NCBI GenBank assembly: GCA_964409685.1
Contig: CAYPEJ010000011.1
Location: 62,001-126,000, forward strand
Source: Clostridium_AI sp964409685
GTDB taxonomy: Bacteria > Bacillota > Clostridia > Lachnospirales > Lachnospiraceae
Direction: 5' to 3'
Length of the DNA: 64,000 nucleotides
Shown here: piece by piece, positions 43,183 through 52,141 of the stretch
Position numbering within the stretch: position 1 is the first letter of the stretch
Layout of the letters: each line of letters starts with the position of its first letter
Made by a program: the position numbers and the translations under genes
The notes under the pieces: generated by a model
The model's input: the letters and a program-made list of their open reading frames with translations, nothing else
Databases searched by the model: none
What the model was told of the DNA's origin: nothing

Positions 43183-44481
43183 ATGGCACAAGTAAATACA
43201 ATAAGCCAACTTGGTATGGATGATATTGCTTCGTCTGGAGTAAAAAAAGTACGAAAGTCAGATTCTAAATTCTCAGATATTATGTCTGAAAGTGAAAAAA
43301 GTAATCAAGATGAACAGAAATGTACAAGGGCATCTGATAAGGGTTCTGCAAGTGCACGTTATAATGAAAGCAAGAATAGTGCGAAGAAGGTAGAATCGAC
43401 AGTTGACCAAAAGAAGAACAATGTTAGTAAAAACGATAATATTGTTTTAGCAGATGTAATGCAAGAGGCGTCAAAATCAGTAGATGCGTTTAAGGAAAAA
43501 ATAGCGGATACGCTAGGAATTTCCAAAGAAGAATTAGAGGAGATTATGGCAGAGTTAGGATTGACTACGATGGATTTATTTGACGTAAATACATTGAAAG
43601 ATTTAGTCCTACAAGTAAATGGCTTGTCAGATCCAAGTGAGTTATTAACTAATGAAGCAGTTTGTAACCAACTAGCAGATTTATTACAGACAGTGGATGA
43701 ATTTGTTCAGGTGACAGATATGGAACAGTTCGTACAAATGGCATTAATTGAGCAGACAGATGATTTTTCAGCTGTTTTGGATGAGGTAGATGCTGATGGA
43801 ATAGATGCTAATGAAGTAGATATGGTTGAGCACGCAGATGCTCAGACAGAGGAGCCTATGATTACTGTTCAGAGAAAAGTTGCCTCTGATAGTGAAGAAA
43901 GCGGTGCAAAGAATGATTCTAAGCAAGATGACCAAAATGTTGAATCACAGTTTAATCAGTTTGTTCAGAATTTAAGTAATTCTACTCAAGGTGTTGATGC
44001 TACTCCGAACAGTCATTTTGAACGATTACAGCAGATGCAAGAAATTGTAGATCAAGTAGTAGAGAACATTAAAATTACGTTATCTGCTGATTCAACAAGT
44101 ATGGAGATTCAGCTAAATCCAGAACATTTAGGTAAGGTGAATTTATCCGTTCTTGCAAAACATGGTCAATTAACAGCAAGTTTTGTTGTGGACAATCATA
44201 TGGCAAAAGAAGCAATCGAAAGTCAATTAAATGTGTTAAAAGAATGTTTGAATGAACAGGGAATCAAAGTGGAAGCAATTGAGGTAACAGTTGCAGAACA
44301 AGGATTTTCACAAAATGATTTTATGAATCAAGGTCAAGGAAATTTTCAGAATCAAGCAAAGCGCAGTAACAGTGCAAGTAGAATGAGAAAAGAAGATGAT
44401 TTGACAGAAGAAGTCGAAGAAGAATCTGTTTCTATTAACGCTATTAACAAAGGTAATGGAACAGTTGATTTTTCAGCGTAA
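43183..44481 (+). CDS. fliK: Flagellar hook-length control protein FliK
   Basis: Secreted ruler that measures the hook and switches export specificity through FlhB. The long disordered N-terminal part (S/K/D/E-rich) varies freely; the C-terminal switch domain is recognisable by SMEIQLNPEHLGKVNLSV, the LKE-L-EQGIKVEAIEV block and the Q/N-rich end. 432 residues. RBS AAAGGAGG. Confidence 0.92.
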   Translation: MAQVNTISQLGMDDIASSGVKKVRKSDSKFSDIMSESEKSNQDEQKCTRASDKGSASARYNESKNSAKKVESTVDQKKNNVSKNDNIVLADVMQEASKSVDAFKEKIADTLGISKEELEEIMAELGLTTMDLFDVNTLKDLVLQVNGLSDPSELLTNEAVCNQLADLLQTVDEFVQVTDMEQFVQMALIEQTDDFSAVLDEVDADGIDANEVDMVEHADAQTEEPMITVQRKVASDSEESGAKNDSKQDDQNVESQFNQFVQNLSNSTQGVDATPNSHFERLQQMQEIVDQVVENIKITLSADSTSMEIQLNPEHLGKVNLSVLAKHGQLTASFVVDNHMAKEAIESQLNVLKECLNEQGIKVEAIEVTVAEQGFSQNDFMNQGQGNFQNQAKRSNSASRMRKEDDLTEEVEEESVSINAINKGNGTVDFSA

Positions 44482-44493
44482 AGGAGGAAGAGT

Positions 44494-45339
44494 ATGGCAA
44501 CTAATTTAAGTGCTCCTGTAAAAGATGGGGTTGTAGAACAATACCAAAGTGCAATTACACAAAAAAAGAGTACAGTTGGTACAAGTGAACTTGGAAAAGA
44601 TGCATTTTTACAATTACTTGTTACACAAATGCAATGTCAAGATCCACTAAATCCATCATCTGATACAGAGTTTATTTCTCAGTTAGCAACATTCTCATCT
44701 TTGGAACAGATGCAGAATCTTAATAGTACATTTTCACAGACACAAGCATTCTCGCTTGTAGGTCAACAAGTTCAAGTTTCTGCGGACAATAAAGTAGGAT
44801 ATGTAGAAGGAACAGTTGATTATGTTACAATTTCAAACGGTAACACATATTTGTCTGTAAATGGAACTCTTTATTCTTCAGATAAATTAATTACTGTTGT
44901 TGATTCCTTATATGTAGCAAAACAAAATGCGCCAACAATTGAGTCTCAAACAGTAGCATATGATCACGAAAATCCAGAAGATATTAAAGTTAAAATTAAT
45001 TTGGGTACAGATACTGGTGCAGCTTCCAGCTTTGCAGTAATTTTAAATGGAGAAGTCTTAGACCCAGCCAATTTAGGATTTGATCCAGATACGAATACAG
45101 TAACAATTTCTAAGAATGCTCTAAAGGGATTAGAAGCAGGTTCTTACAAGGTAATGTTCTTATTTGATGATAAATTAGAAACAACTGTTACAGATAAGGT
45201 TGTCTTAAATGTAAAAGGTGTACCAGAGAAAACAGAGGAAACTGATAAGACCGAAGGAACCGAAGGCGATAATACCGAGGGTGATAAGACAGAAGCAGAG
45301 GATAGCGAGGCTTCTAGTTCAACGGAGGGAAATGCTTAA
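44494..45339 (+). CDS. flgD: Flagellar hook assembly scaffold FlgD
   Basis: Hook cap that guides FlgE assembly. The N-terminal signature GKDAFLQLLVTQMQCQDPLN and FISQLATFSSLEQMQNLN (about 32-78) is diagnostic, followed by the Fn3/tudor-like domain (90-240). The last 40 residues are a T/E/D/G-rich low-complexity tail (TEETDKTEGTEGDNTEGDK), longer than usual. RBS AAGGAGG. 281 residues. Confidence 0.95.
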   Translation: MATNLSAPVKDGVVEQYQSAITQKKSTVGTSELGKDAFLQLLVTQMQCQDPLNPSSDTEFISQLATFSSLEQMQNLNSTFSQTQAFSLVGQQVQVSADNKVGYVEGTVDYVTISNGNTYLSVNGTLYSSDKLITVVDSLYVAKQNAPTIESQTVAYDHENPEDIKVKINLGTDTGAASSFAVILNGEVLDPANLGFDPDTNTVTISKNALKGLEAGSYKVMFLFDDKLETTVTDKVVLNVKGVPEKTEETDKTEGTEGDNTEGDKTEAEDSEASSSTEGNA

Positions 45340-45428
45340 CAGTTTACTTTTAATCTGATTCTAGAAAGTATAGTTCATGGATGATGTCACTAGAGTCCTT
45401 TATGATTGATGGTTACATGGAGGTAGAT

Positions 45429-45827
45429 ATGAATCATATAACAAATAATAAAAGCTCGATTGAGCAGATGAGGGGAAAATTATTTTCAAACAATAACGTT
45501 GAAATTAAGAAAAAAGTAAGTCAAGATACTTCATTTCAACATATCTTATTGCAGAAGCAGAATATTTCCCAAGCTGACGATGAGTTAAAATTTTCAAAAC
45601 ATGCAAATCTTCGTCTTGAAAGTCGTAATATCTCACTTTCTAGTGAACAAATGGAACGATTAAAGGGCGGTGCAGAGAAAGCAAAATTAAAAGGAATTCA
45701 AGAATCCTTAGTAATGGTAGATAATATGGCGTTTATCGTAAATACAAAAAGTAATACCGTGATAACAGCCGTAAATGAATTAGAAAATTCCATCTTTACG
45801 AATATAGATGGAGCAGTAATCAACTAG
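45429..45827 (+). CDS. Flagellar operon protein of the flg_new family (TIGR02530)
   Basis: Conserved Firmicute protein found between flgD and flgE, of unknown function. The core LKFSKHANLRLESRNISLSSEQMERLKGGAEKAKLKG and the MVDNMAFIVNTKSNTVITAV block match the family. An upstream ATG (45381) extends the frame, but ATG 45429 follows GGAGGT (45419-45424) and gives 132 residues, the usual length. No membrane segment or signal peptide. Confidence 0.86.
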   Translation: MNHITNNKSSIEQMRGKLFSNNNVEIKKKVSQDTSFQHILLQKQNISQADDELKFSKHANLRLESRNISLSSEQMERLKGGAEKAKLKGIQESLVMVDNMAFIVNTKSNTVITAVNELENSIFTNIDGAVIN

Positions 45828-45913
45828 TCCTTTCATACGCTGGACCTTATAAGGAGGCGTGTATTCTTGAATGATAGATAGAATACGGGACACCAATAGG
45901 AGGTAAATAAATT

Positions 45914-47335
45914 ATGATGAGATCAATGTACTCTGGTGTAGCAGGTTTAAAAACACATCAGACAAAAATGGACGTTATAGGTAATAATATTGCCAATGTT
46001 AATACAGTAGGTTTTAAATCCAGTACAGTAACATTTTCCGATGTTTTATATCAAACATCTCAGTCTGCTTCTGGACCAAATGCTGATACAGGTGCAGCTG
46101 GTAAGAATGCGATGCAGATTGGTCTTGGTTCGAAAGTAAATGGTATTGCAACAAATATGTCTGTAGCTGGTGGTACTCAAACTACAGATAACCCATTTGA
46201 TGTTATGATCAATGGTGATGGATTCTTTATTGTAAACCAAGGTGGAACAAATTACTTCACAAAAGCAGGGGCATTTAATATTGATGCAAATGGTACATTA
46301 TGTACTCCATCTGGTGCAACTGTAATGGGATGGCAAGCCAATGCAGATGGTACTGAGATTATTAAAGATACAGTATCTCCATTAAATGTAATGGCTGCAG
46401 ATAAATTAACAGCAGAACCAGAAGCAACAACTGCAGCAACAATTACAGGTAACCTTGATACAAAGGATACACAAGCAGCTGATGTGGATAAAGGTCTTCC
46501 AGTATCATTCTCTATCTATGATAGTAAAGGTGATAAATATTCTGTTAAATTGATTTTCAAAGAAACAACAGATACAGGTAAATATAATGTTACAGTTGGT
46601 GATATTACAGATGATAATGGTAAATCAATATTTGTAAAAGAAAATGCAGATGGAACTTTTGCTAAATCAGGTGTAAGTGTTGCATTTGGTAATACAACAT
46701 TTTCTCCAGATGTAGATCAAGATACAGGTGAGCTTACAGGAACTGCAACAGCGGTTAATCTTACATTCGATCCTGCAACGGGTAAATTCCAATCAGTGAA
46801 TGGTAGTGAAACAGATCCTGTAAAATTAACTATTACAACAGCTGATGCAAATGCAAATCCATTTAAACCAGTTGATGTTGATTTTTCTCAGATGACAAAC
46901 TATTCATCTGGTGGAACATCTACAGTTGCAGGTACTCGTGGTGATAAAAATGGCATTAATGCAGGTAAACAAGTTGGTGAAATGCAATCTATCAGCATTG
47001 ATTCCTCAGGTAAGATTATTGGTTCTTATACAAATGGAACTAGTAAATATCTAGGACAAATTGCAGTAGCTGAGTTCTCTAACCCATCTGGTTTAGAAGC
47101 AATTGGTGGTAACTTATTTGCAGAAACAAAGAACTCTGGAGAATTTGATGGTATCGGTATCGACCCATCAACAGGAGATTCCTCTTTAACAACAGGTGCT
47201 CTTGAAATGTCAAACGTTGACTTATCTGCACAATTTACAGATATGATTGTTACACAAAGAGGTTTTCAAGCAAATTCACGTATTATTACAACTTCTGATA
47301 CAATGTTAGAAGAACTTATCAATTTGAAACGATAA
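45914..47335 (+). CDS. flgE: Flagellar hook protein FlgE
   Basis: Main hook subunit. N-terminal SMYSGVAGLKTHQTKMDVIGNNIANVNTVGF motif region, the NPFDVMINGDGFFIV strand, and the C-terminal QFTDMIVTQRGFQANSRIITTSDTMLEELINLKR that packs into the D0 core. 473 residues, with a variable T/D/G-rich outer domain in the middle. The start at 45914 has AGGAGG 10 bp upstream. That ribosome site overlaps the end of a possible 11-codon micro-ORF. Confidence 0.96.
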   Translation: MMRSMYSGVAGLKTHQTKMDVIGNNIANVNTVGFKSSTVTFSDVLYQTSQSASGPNADTGAAGKNAMQIGLGSKVNGIATNMSVAGGTQTTDNPFDVMINGDGFFIVNQGGTNYFTKAGAFNIDANGTLCTPSGATVMGWQANADGTEIIKDTVSPLNVMAADKLTAEPEATTAATITGNLDTKDTQAADVDKGLPVSFSIYDSKGDKYSVKLIFKETTDTGKYNVTVGDITDDNGKSIFVKENADGTFAKSGVSVAFGNTTFSPDVDQDTGELTGTATAVNLTFDPATGKFQSVNGSETDPVKLTITTADANANPFKPVDVDFSQMTNYSSGGTSTVAGTRGDKNGINAGKQVGEMQSISIDSSGKIIGSYTNGTSKYLGQIAVAEFSNPSGLEAIGGNLFAETKNSGEFDGIGIDPSTGDSSLTTGALEMSNVDLSAQFTDMIVTQRGFQANSRIITTSDTMLEELINLKR

Positions 47336-47380
47336 TAATTAGTGGTTAGAAAATAAATTATAAGAAATACCAAATATTGA

Positions 47381-47405
47381 CGGCATGGGTTTGCCGCCCA
47401 TGTCG
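47381..47405 (+). other. GC-rich hairpin between flgE and flbD
   Basis: CGGCATGGG pairs with CCCATGTCG (9 bp, one G-T pair), loop TTTGCCG. There is no following T run, so it is not a normal terminator; it may protect the 3' end of the flgE message or attenuate downstream genes. Confidence 0.6.
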
Positions 47406-47428
47406 AGAAAGTTTGGGGGGTAGAAGTT

Positions 47429-47617
47429 TTGGTTGAATTAACAAGAATGAATGGTAAGAAATTCACACTGAATTGTGAATTAATTGAAAAGGTGGAAGAT
47501 ACACCAGATACCGTAATTACATTAATCAGTGGTAAAATGTATATTGTGAAAGAAAGTAGACAGGATGTTAAAGATCTTGTTTTATTATATAAAAAAGATA
47601 TTTTTAGTAAAAATTAA
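47429..47617 (+). CDS. flbD: Flagellar protein FlbD
   Basis: Small FlbD-family protein of unknown mechanism, found after flgE in Gram-positive flagellar operons (Bacillus ylzI). 62 residues: VELTRMNGKKFTLNCELIEKVEDTPDTVITL is the family core. It starts at TTG 47429 with GGGGGG (47415-47420) about 8 bp upstream, matching the family start M-(I/V)-E-L-T-R. Confidence 0.92.
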   Translation: MVELTRMNGKKFTLNCELIEKVEDTPDTVITLISGKMYIVKESRQDVKDLVLLYKKDIFSKN

Positions 47618-47632
47618 AGGTGGTGAAAGGTT

Positions 47633-48439
47633 ATGGATTTAGCTTCGATTTTAGGTTTATTATGTAGTTTTGGGTTGATGATTTTTGGTATTGTATACGA
47701 TCAAGGAACTGTTACATTCGGAAACATCCAAGCATTTATCGACGTACCTTCTATTTTGATCACATTTGGTGGTTCGTTTATGGCGGTACTAGCGCAGGCA
47801 GAATCTTTGGGGATTTTCTTGAACAATTTAAAAAGCATTAGCTTAATTATGAAGGTAACTCCTACATCAGAAAGTGAGATAATACATAAAATTATCGACC
47901 TATCTAATGTAGCAAGAAAAGAAGGTTTATTAGCGTTAGAGGAAGCTGCAAATGAAGTAGAAGACGATTTCTTAAAAAAAGGAATTCTACTTATTGTAGA
48001 TGGTACAGATCCAGAATTAGTACGTAGTATCTTGGAATCAGAATTATCAGCCATTGAAGATAGACATGGCGCAACAATTGGCTTTTGGGAAGCCATTGCA
48101 AGTATGGGTCCTGCCTGGGGTATGATTGGTACACTGATTGGTCTGATCAACATGCTTAAGTCATTAGATGATCCATCAACAGTTGGTCCATCTATGTCCG
48201 TTGCGTTAGTAACAACATTCTATGGTTCCCTTTTAGCAAACTGGATTGCAACACCAGTTGCCTCAAAGTTAAAAGCGAAGAGTGGAAAAGAAATTCGTAT
48301 GAAAGAAGTTATGGTAGAAGGTTTGCTTTCCATTCAAGCGGGTGAAAACCCACGTGTTATTGAAGAAAAATTAAAATCCTTCTTAGCACCAGCAGTTCGT
48401 GCACAATTCTCAGAAGCACAAGAAGGCGGTGAAAATTAA
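47633..48439 (+). CDS. motA: Flagellar stator protein MotA
   Basis: Membrane stator subunit converting ion flow into rotor torque. Four hydrophobic helices; the C-terminal pair contains GPAWGMIGTLIGLINMLKSLDDP and VALVTTFYGSLLANWIATP, where the conserved proline (PAWG) acts in ion gating; the cytoplasmic loop has EDRHGATIGFWEAIASMGP. 268 residues. RBS AAGGTGGTGAAAGG. Overlaps motB as TAATG. Sited within the operon rather than in a separate motAB locus as in Bacillus. Confidence 0.96.
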   Translation: MDLASILGLLCSFGLMIFGIVYDQGTVTFGNIQAFIDVPSILITFGGSFMAVLAQAESLGIFLNNLKSISLIMKVTPTSESEIIHKIIDLSNVARKEGLLALEEAANEVEDDFLKKGILLIVDGTDPELVRSILESELSAIEDRHGATIGFWEAIASMGPAWGMIGTLIGLINMLKSLDDPSTVGPSMSVALVTTFYGSLLANWIATPVASKLKAKSGKEIRMKEVMVEGLLSIQAGENPRVIEEKLKSFLAPAVRAQFSEAQEGGEN

Positions 48440-49254
48440 TGGCAAGGAAAAAGAAACAAGAAGAAGCTCCAGCAGGTTCACCAGCATGGATGGCAACGTT
48501 TAGTGATTTAATGAATCTATTGCTCTGTTTCTTCGTTATTCTCTTTTCAATGTCATCGGTTGACGTAGCAAAATATGAAGAAGTTGCAGCTTCCTTATCA
48601 AAAAGTTTTAGTATTTTTAAGGCTGGAGATAAATCAATTGGTGATGGTCAGTTAATTAGTAGTGGTATGACACAGCTTAATGATTTAGGGGAAAAAACAA
48701 CAGAACTAGCTGAAGCAAGTCAACAAGAGACAGTTGAAAATGCAGATCCATTAGAAGAAGCAAGAGAGCAGATTGAAGCTGAGAAGAAATCAGAGTTAGA
48801 TCAGTTGTACGAACAAGTTACAGATGCGACAGAAAAGCGTAAGATAGAACAATACGTTGATGTTACAATTGATGACGCATACACTTATGTTTGTTTGACT
48901 TTAAGTGGTTCTGTGCTTTTTGACTCAGGTAGTGCTGAGATTGTTGATGGAAGTTATCCAATATTATCTCGAGTAGGTGATATATTAAAGACTTATGATG
49001 ATCATCTTATTTATATTGAAGGTCATACAGATAATGTTCCGATTCATAACAGCCGTTTTACTAGTAATAATGAGTTATCATGGGCCAGAGCAGATAGCGT
49101 ATGGAATTACATGGTAAACAAGAAAAAGCTTGATCCTGTAACATTAGTAAGTGCGGGTAGAAGTGAATATGAGCCAATCGCTTCGAATAAGACTGAAGAG
49201 GGTAGGGCGAAAAATAGACGTGTAACTATAAAGATTTATAGTGGTAACAATTAA
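48439..49254 (+). CDS. motB: Flagellar stator protein MotB
   Basis: Peptidoglycan-anchored stator subunit. Single membrane helix about 22-41 preceded by PAWMATFSDLMN with Asp23 as the ion-binding residue; OmpA-like C domain with YIEGHTDNVPI, NELSWARAD and the AKNRRVTI peptidoglycan-binding signature. 271 residues. Shares one base with motA, ensuring paired synthesis. Proton versus sodium use cannot be decided with certainty. Confidence 0.96.
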   Translation: MARKKKQEEAPAGSPAWMATFSDLMNLLLCFFVILFSMSSVDVAKYEEVAASLSKSFSIFKAGDKSIGDGQLISSGMTQLNDLGEKTTELAEASQQETVENADPLEEAREQIEAEKKSELDQLYEQVTDATEKRKIEQYVDVTIDDAYTYVCLTLSGSVLFDSGSAEIVDGSYPILSRVGDILKTYDDHLIYIEGHTDNVPIHNSRFTSNNELSWARADSVWNYMVNKKKLDPVTLVSAGRSEYEPIASNKTEEGRAKNRRVTIKIYSGNN

Positions 49255-49273
49255 GAAAGTAGGGAGTGAAATC

Positions 49274-49789
49274 ATGAAAAAGAATATGTTGACAATTGTC
49301 ATTATTGCATTATCTGCTATCAATGTGATTTTGTCGGCTGTACTGGTATTTGCAGTAGTACCAGCATCTAACAAAACAAGTAGCTTGATTAGTCAAGTAT
49401 CCTCCATTATTAACTTAGAATTAGATTCTAGTGATGGTGAAGTTGATGAAAAAGTAGATCCTGCCAATATTGAAACTTATAAGATAGAGACACCTTTAAC
49501 TTTTAACTTAGCAAGAAGTGCAAATGGAACTGACCATTATGCAGCTTTAGATTCTATTTCATTGTCCATTAATAAAGCATCTAAAGATTATGGCAAATTA
49601 GCAGGAACACTTGATGCAAATGCAAATTTCATAACTGATATTGTAACCGAAGTTGTTTCAAGTTATACTTATGATGATGCGATTAATAGTAAACAAGAAA
49701 TTAAAGCAGAAATATTAGAAAAAATTAAAGCACATTTTAATTCAAGTTTTATTTTTTCTGTTTCATTAAATAATTTATGTTTTCAGTAA
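49274..49789 (+). CDS. fliL: Flagellar basal-body associated protein FliL
   Basis: Bitopic protein near the stator. One membrane helix (about 5-27), then an extracellular stomatin-like domain (PLTFNLARSANGTDHYAALDSISLS onward) with the usual FliL ending in which a long helix (INSKQEIKAEILEKIKAHF) leads into a last beta strand. 171 residues. ATG 49274 follows GGGAGTGA; an in-frame GTG upstream overlaps motB. Position after motB and before fliM supports the name; sequence alone is moderately convincing. Confidence 0.85.
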   Translation: MKKNMLTIVIIALSAINVILSAVLVFAVVPASNKTSSLISQVSSIINLELDSSDGEVDEKVDPANIETYKIETPLTFNLARSANGTDHYAALDSISLSINKASKDYGKLAGTLDANANFITDIVTEVVSSYTYDDAINSKQEIKAEILEKIKAHFNSSFIFSVSLNNLCFQ

Positions 49790-49806
49790 TAAATAACATA
49801 CGAAAC

Positions 49807-49835
49807 TTGTGATTTATTAAGTTTTATAGTATAAT
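49807..49835 (+). promoter_or_regulatory. Internal sigma-A promoter before fliM
   Basis: TTGTGA (49807-49812), 17-bp spacer, TATAAT (49830-49835), in the 96-bp fliL-fliM gap. Could drive the C-ring and export-gate genes separately from rod and hook genes. Confidence 0.65.
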
Positions 49836-49885
49836 TAATGTGGTTTTTGCAATATAGACCGCTAAAGATTGCGAGGTGAGAAGGA

Positions 49886-50866
49886 ATGGGCGATGTCTTG
49901 TCCCAAAGTGAGATTGATAATTTGCTTGCAGCTCTAAGCAGCGGTGAGCTAGATGCCGATGAGATTAAGGATACTGGGGAGAAACAGGTCAAAAACTATG
50001 ATTTCGCCAGACCTTCTAAATTTTCGAAAGAACATTTGAGAACTTTGATTATTATATTCGAGCATTATGGGAGATTATTATCTACTAATTTACCTGCTTA
50101 CCTTCGTAAAAATGTTCAAGTAGAAGTTATGAATGCAGAAGCAATAACGTATTCTGAGTTTTCGAATGCGTTGTCGAACCCTGTTCTTTTAGGGGTTGTA
50201 AATTTTGCACCATTAGATGGAAATATTATCATAGAGCTAGATAATGGACTTGGATATGCGATTATCGATCGTATGTTAGGTGGCGCTGGAAATCCTATGG
50301 AAAAGATAAGGGATTTCTCAGAGATTGAGTTGATTATAATCGAAAGAATAATGACAATCTGTACGAATTTATTAATTGAACCTTGGTCTAGTGTTATTGA
50401 GTTGGAGCCTAAACTTGAAAGAATCGAGACAAACTCTCAATTTGCTCAAATTATTTCTCCAAGTGAGATGACTTCTATTATTACAATTCATATCAAAATT
50501 GGTTCTGTAGAAGGTTTAATGAATATTTGTATTCCATTTACTTGTGTAGAAGCAGTGATAGATAGATTGAATACGAAATATTGGTATTCAACGATGAAGG
50601 AAAAAGATGATAAGGTGTATCAAGATGTTATTGAGAGTACGATTGAAAAAGCAAGAATTCCAATTCGCGCTGTGTTAGGAAAAAGTACAGTTTCATTTAA
50701 CGATTTTGCTACAATGCAGGTAGGTGATATTATTCGATTGAATAAGAAAGTAGATGAAGAGATGGATATTTTTGTTGGAAATCTAAAGAAATTTACCGCT
50801 TTGCCTGGAGCATCTTCTGATGCTTATGCAGTTAGAATAACATCAATTATAAGGGAGGAATCATAG
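49886..50866 (+). CDS. fliM: Flagellar motor switch protein FliM
   Basis: C-ring protein that binds CheY-P and changes rotation. The N-terminal LSQSEIDNLLAAL peptide is the CheY-P docking site; the CheC-like middle domain contains LEPKLERIETNSQFAQI, and the C-terminal SpoA domain binds FliY/FliN. 326 residues. RBS GCGAGGTGAGAAGG. One base separates it from fliY. Confidence 0.97.
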   Translation: MGDVLSQSEIDNLLAALSSGELDADEIKDTGEKQVKNYDFARPSKFSKEHLRTLIIIFEHYGRLLSTNLPAYLRKNVQVEVMNAEAITYSEFSNALSNPVLLGVVNFAPLDGNIIIELDNGLGYAIIDRMLGGAGNPMEKIRDFSEIELIIIERIMTICTNLLIEPWSSVIELEPKLERIETNSQFAQIISPSEMTSIITIHIKIGSVEGLMNICIPFTCVEAVIDRLNTKYWYSTMKEKDDKVYQDVIESTIEKARIPIRAVLGKSTVSFNDFATMQVGDIIRLNKKVDEEMDIFVGNLKKFTALPGASSDAYAVRITSIIREES

Positions 50867-50867
50867 G

Positions 50868-52115
50868 ATGGATGGTATGTTATCCCAAGAAGAAATTAAT
50901 GCTCTTTTGAATGGAATTGATGATAGTGCTGAAGAATCCACACCAGTTGTTTATGCATCTAAATTAACAGATGCGGAAAAAGATGCACTAGGAGAAATCT
51001 CTAATATAAGCATGGGTTCAGCAGCAACAACGTTATCTACTTTAGTAAATAGTAAAGTAGTGATAACAACACCTGTTGTTTCTTATGCAACAATGGAAGA
51101 GCTATCTAAAAATTATGATAAACCATGTGTTTTCATTCAAATTTCATATAAAGAAGGTTTGGATGGAAATAATGTTTTAATTATGAAGGAAGCTGACGTC
51201 AAGGTTATTACTGATCTGATGATGGGTGGAGATGGAACTAATATAGAGAATGATTTAACAGAACTACATTTGAGTGCTATTAGTGAAGCAATGAACCAAA
51301 TGATGGGTGCTGCAGCGACATCTCTTTCCTCAATGCTTGAGAAAAAAGTTGATATTAGCCCACCTTCTGCTAGTTTAATTGACTTGAATGATACTATTTC
51401 TTCTGAAGAAATGTTCTCATTTTTAGAAGAAGAATTTGTAGTAGTAAAGTTTAAGATGGAGATTGAAGGCTTAGTTGATAGTCAGATTATGCAATTATAT
51501 CCATTTAGCTTTGCACGCGATATTTACAAGAAGTTTATTAGTGAAAGTCATCAAGGAAATGTTCCACAAGGTGCAGTAGAACCAGCTGCGGAAGAAGTAA
51601 ATCCAGCACCTCAACAGCAGGCACCAGTAACAAGTCAGCCTGTTCAGCAGCCAATGCAAGACATGAACCAAGGAATGATGATGAATCAGGGAATGCCAAT
51701 GAATCAAGGTATGCCGATGGATCAAAGTATGATGATGAACCAAGGAATGCCAATGAATCAAGGAATGCCAATGGGCATGTATCAAGGAATGCCTATGCAG
51801 TATTCTGCACCAATGCAGAATGTTAACGTTCAACCAGCACAATTCCAAACTTTCAGCAACAATGTTGCACCAATGATGCAACAAGAAAATATTGACTTAA
51901 TTATGGATGTACCATTAGAAGTTACAGTTGAATTGGGCAGAACAAGTAAGTCAATTAAAGAAATATTAGATTTTTCACCAGGAACTATCATTGAATTAGA
52001 TAAACTTGCAGGTGAACCAATTGATGTACTAGTTAATGGTAAGTTTGTAGCTAAGGGTGAGGTTGTAGTAATTGAAGAGAATTTTGGTATAAGGGTTACA
52101 GAAATTATTAAATAG
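50868..52115 (+). CDS. fliY: Motor switch phosphatase FliY
   Basis: C-ring protein that also dephosphorylates CheY-P. N-terminal LSQEEINALL docking peptide; a CheC-type domain (about 30-220) with both active-site E-x-x-N pairs present (GEISN and SEAMN); a linker rich in Met, Asn and Gln repeats (about 265-315); and a C-terminal FliN/SpoA domain (MDVPLEVTVELGRTSKSIKEIL onward). 415 residues. The linker is longer and more repetitive than in Bacillus FliY. Confidence 0.96.
   Translation: MDGMLSQEEINALLNGIDDSAEESTPVVYASKLTDAEKDALGEISNISMGSAATTLSTLVNSKVVITTPVVSYATMEELSKNYDKPCVFIQISYKEGLDGNNVLIMKEADVKVITDLMMGGDGTNIENDLTELHLSAISEAMNQMMGAAATSLSSMLEKKVDISPPSASLIDLNDTISSEEMFSFLEEEFVVVKFKMEIEGLVDSQIMQLYPFSFARDIYKKFISESHQGNVPQGAVEPAAEEVNPAPQQQAPVTSQPVQQPMQDMNQGMMMNQGMPMNQGMPMDQSMMMNQGMPMNQGMPMGMYQGMPMQYSAPMQNVNVQPAQFQTFSNNVAPMMQQENIDLIMDVPLEVTVELGRTSKSIKEILDFSPGTIIELDKLAGEPIDVLVNGKFVAKGEVVVIEENFGIRVTEIIK
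51664..51798 (+). repeat. Met-Asn-Gln-Gly repeat within fliY
   Basis: Degenerate 18-bp units encoding M-N-Q-G-M-P repeat six or seven times with interruptions, in the linker between the CheC and FliN domains. Codons vary between units (CAA/CAG, GGA/GGT, CCA/CCG), so the protein pattern, not only the DNA, seems to be kept. Confidence 0.85.
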
Positions 52116-52141
52116 TATGCAATAGATAGGAGAGAAAAAAT

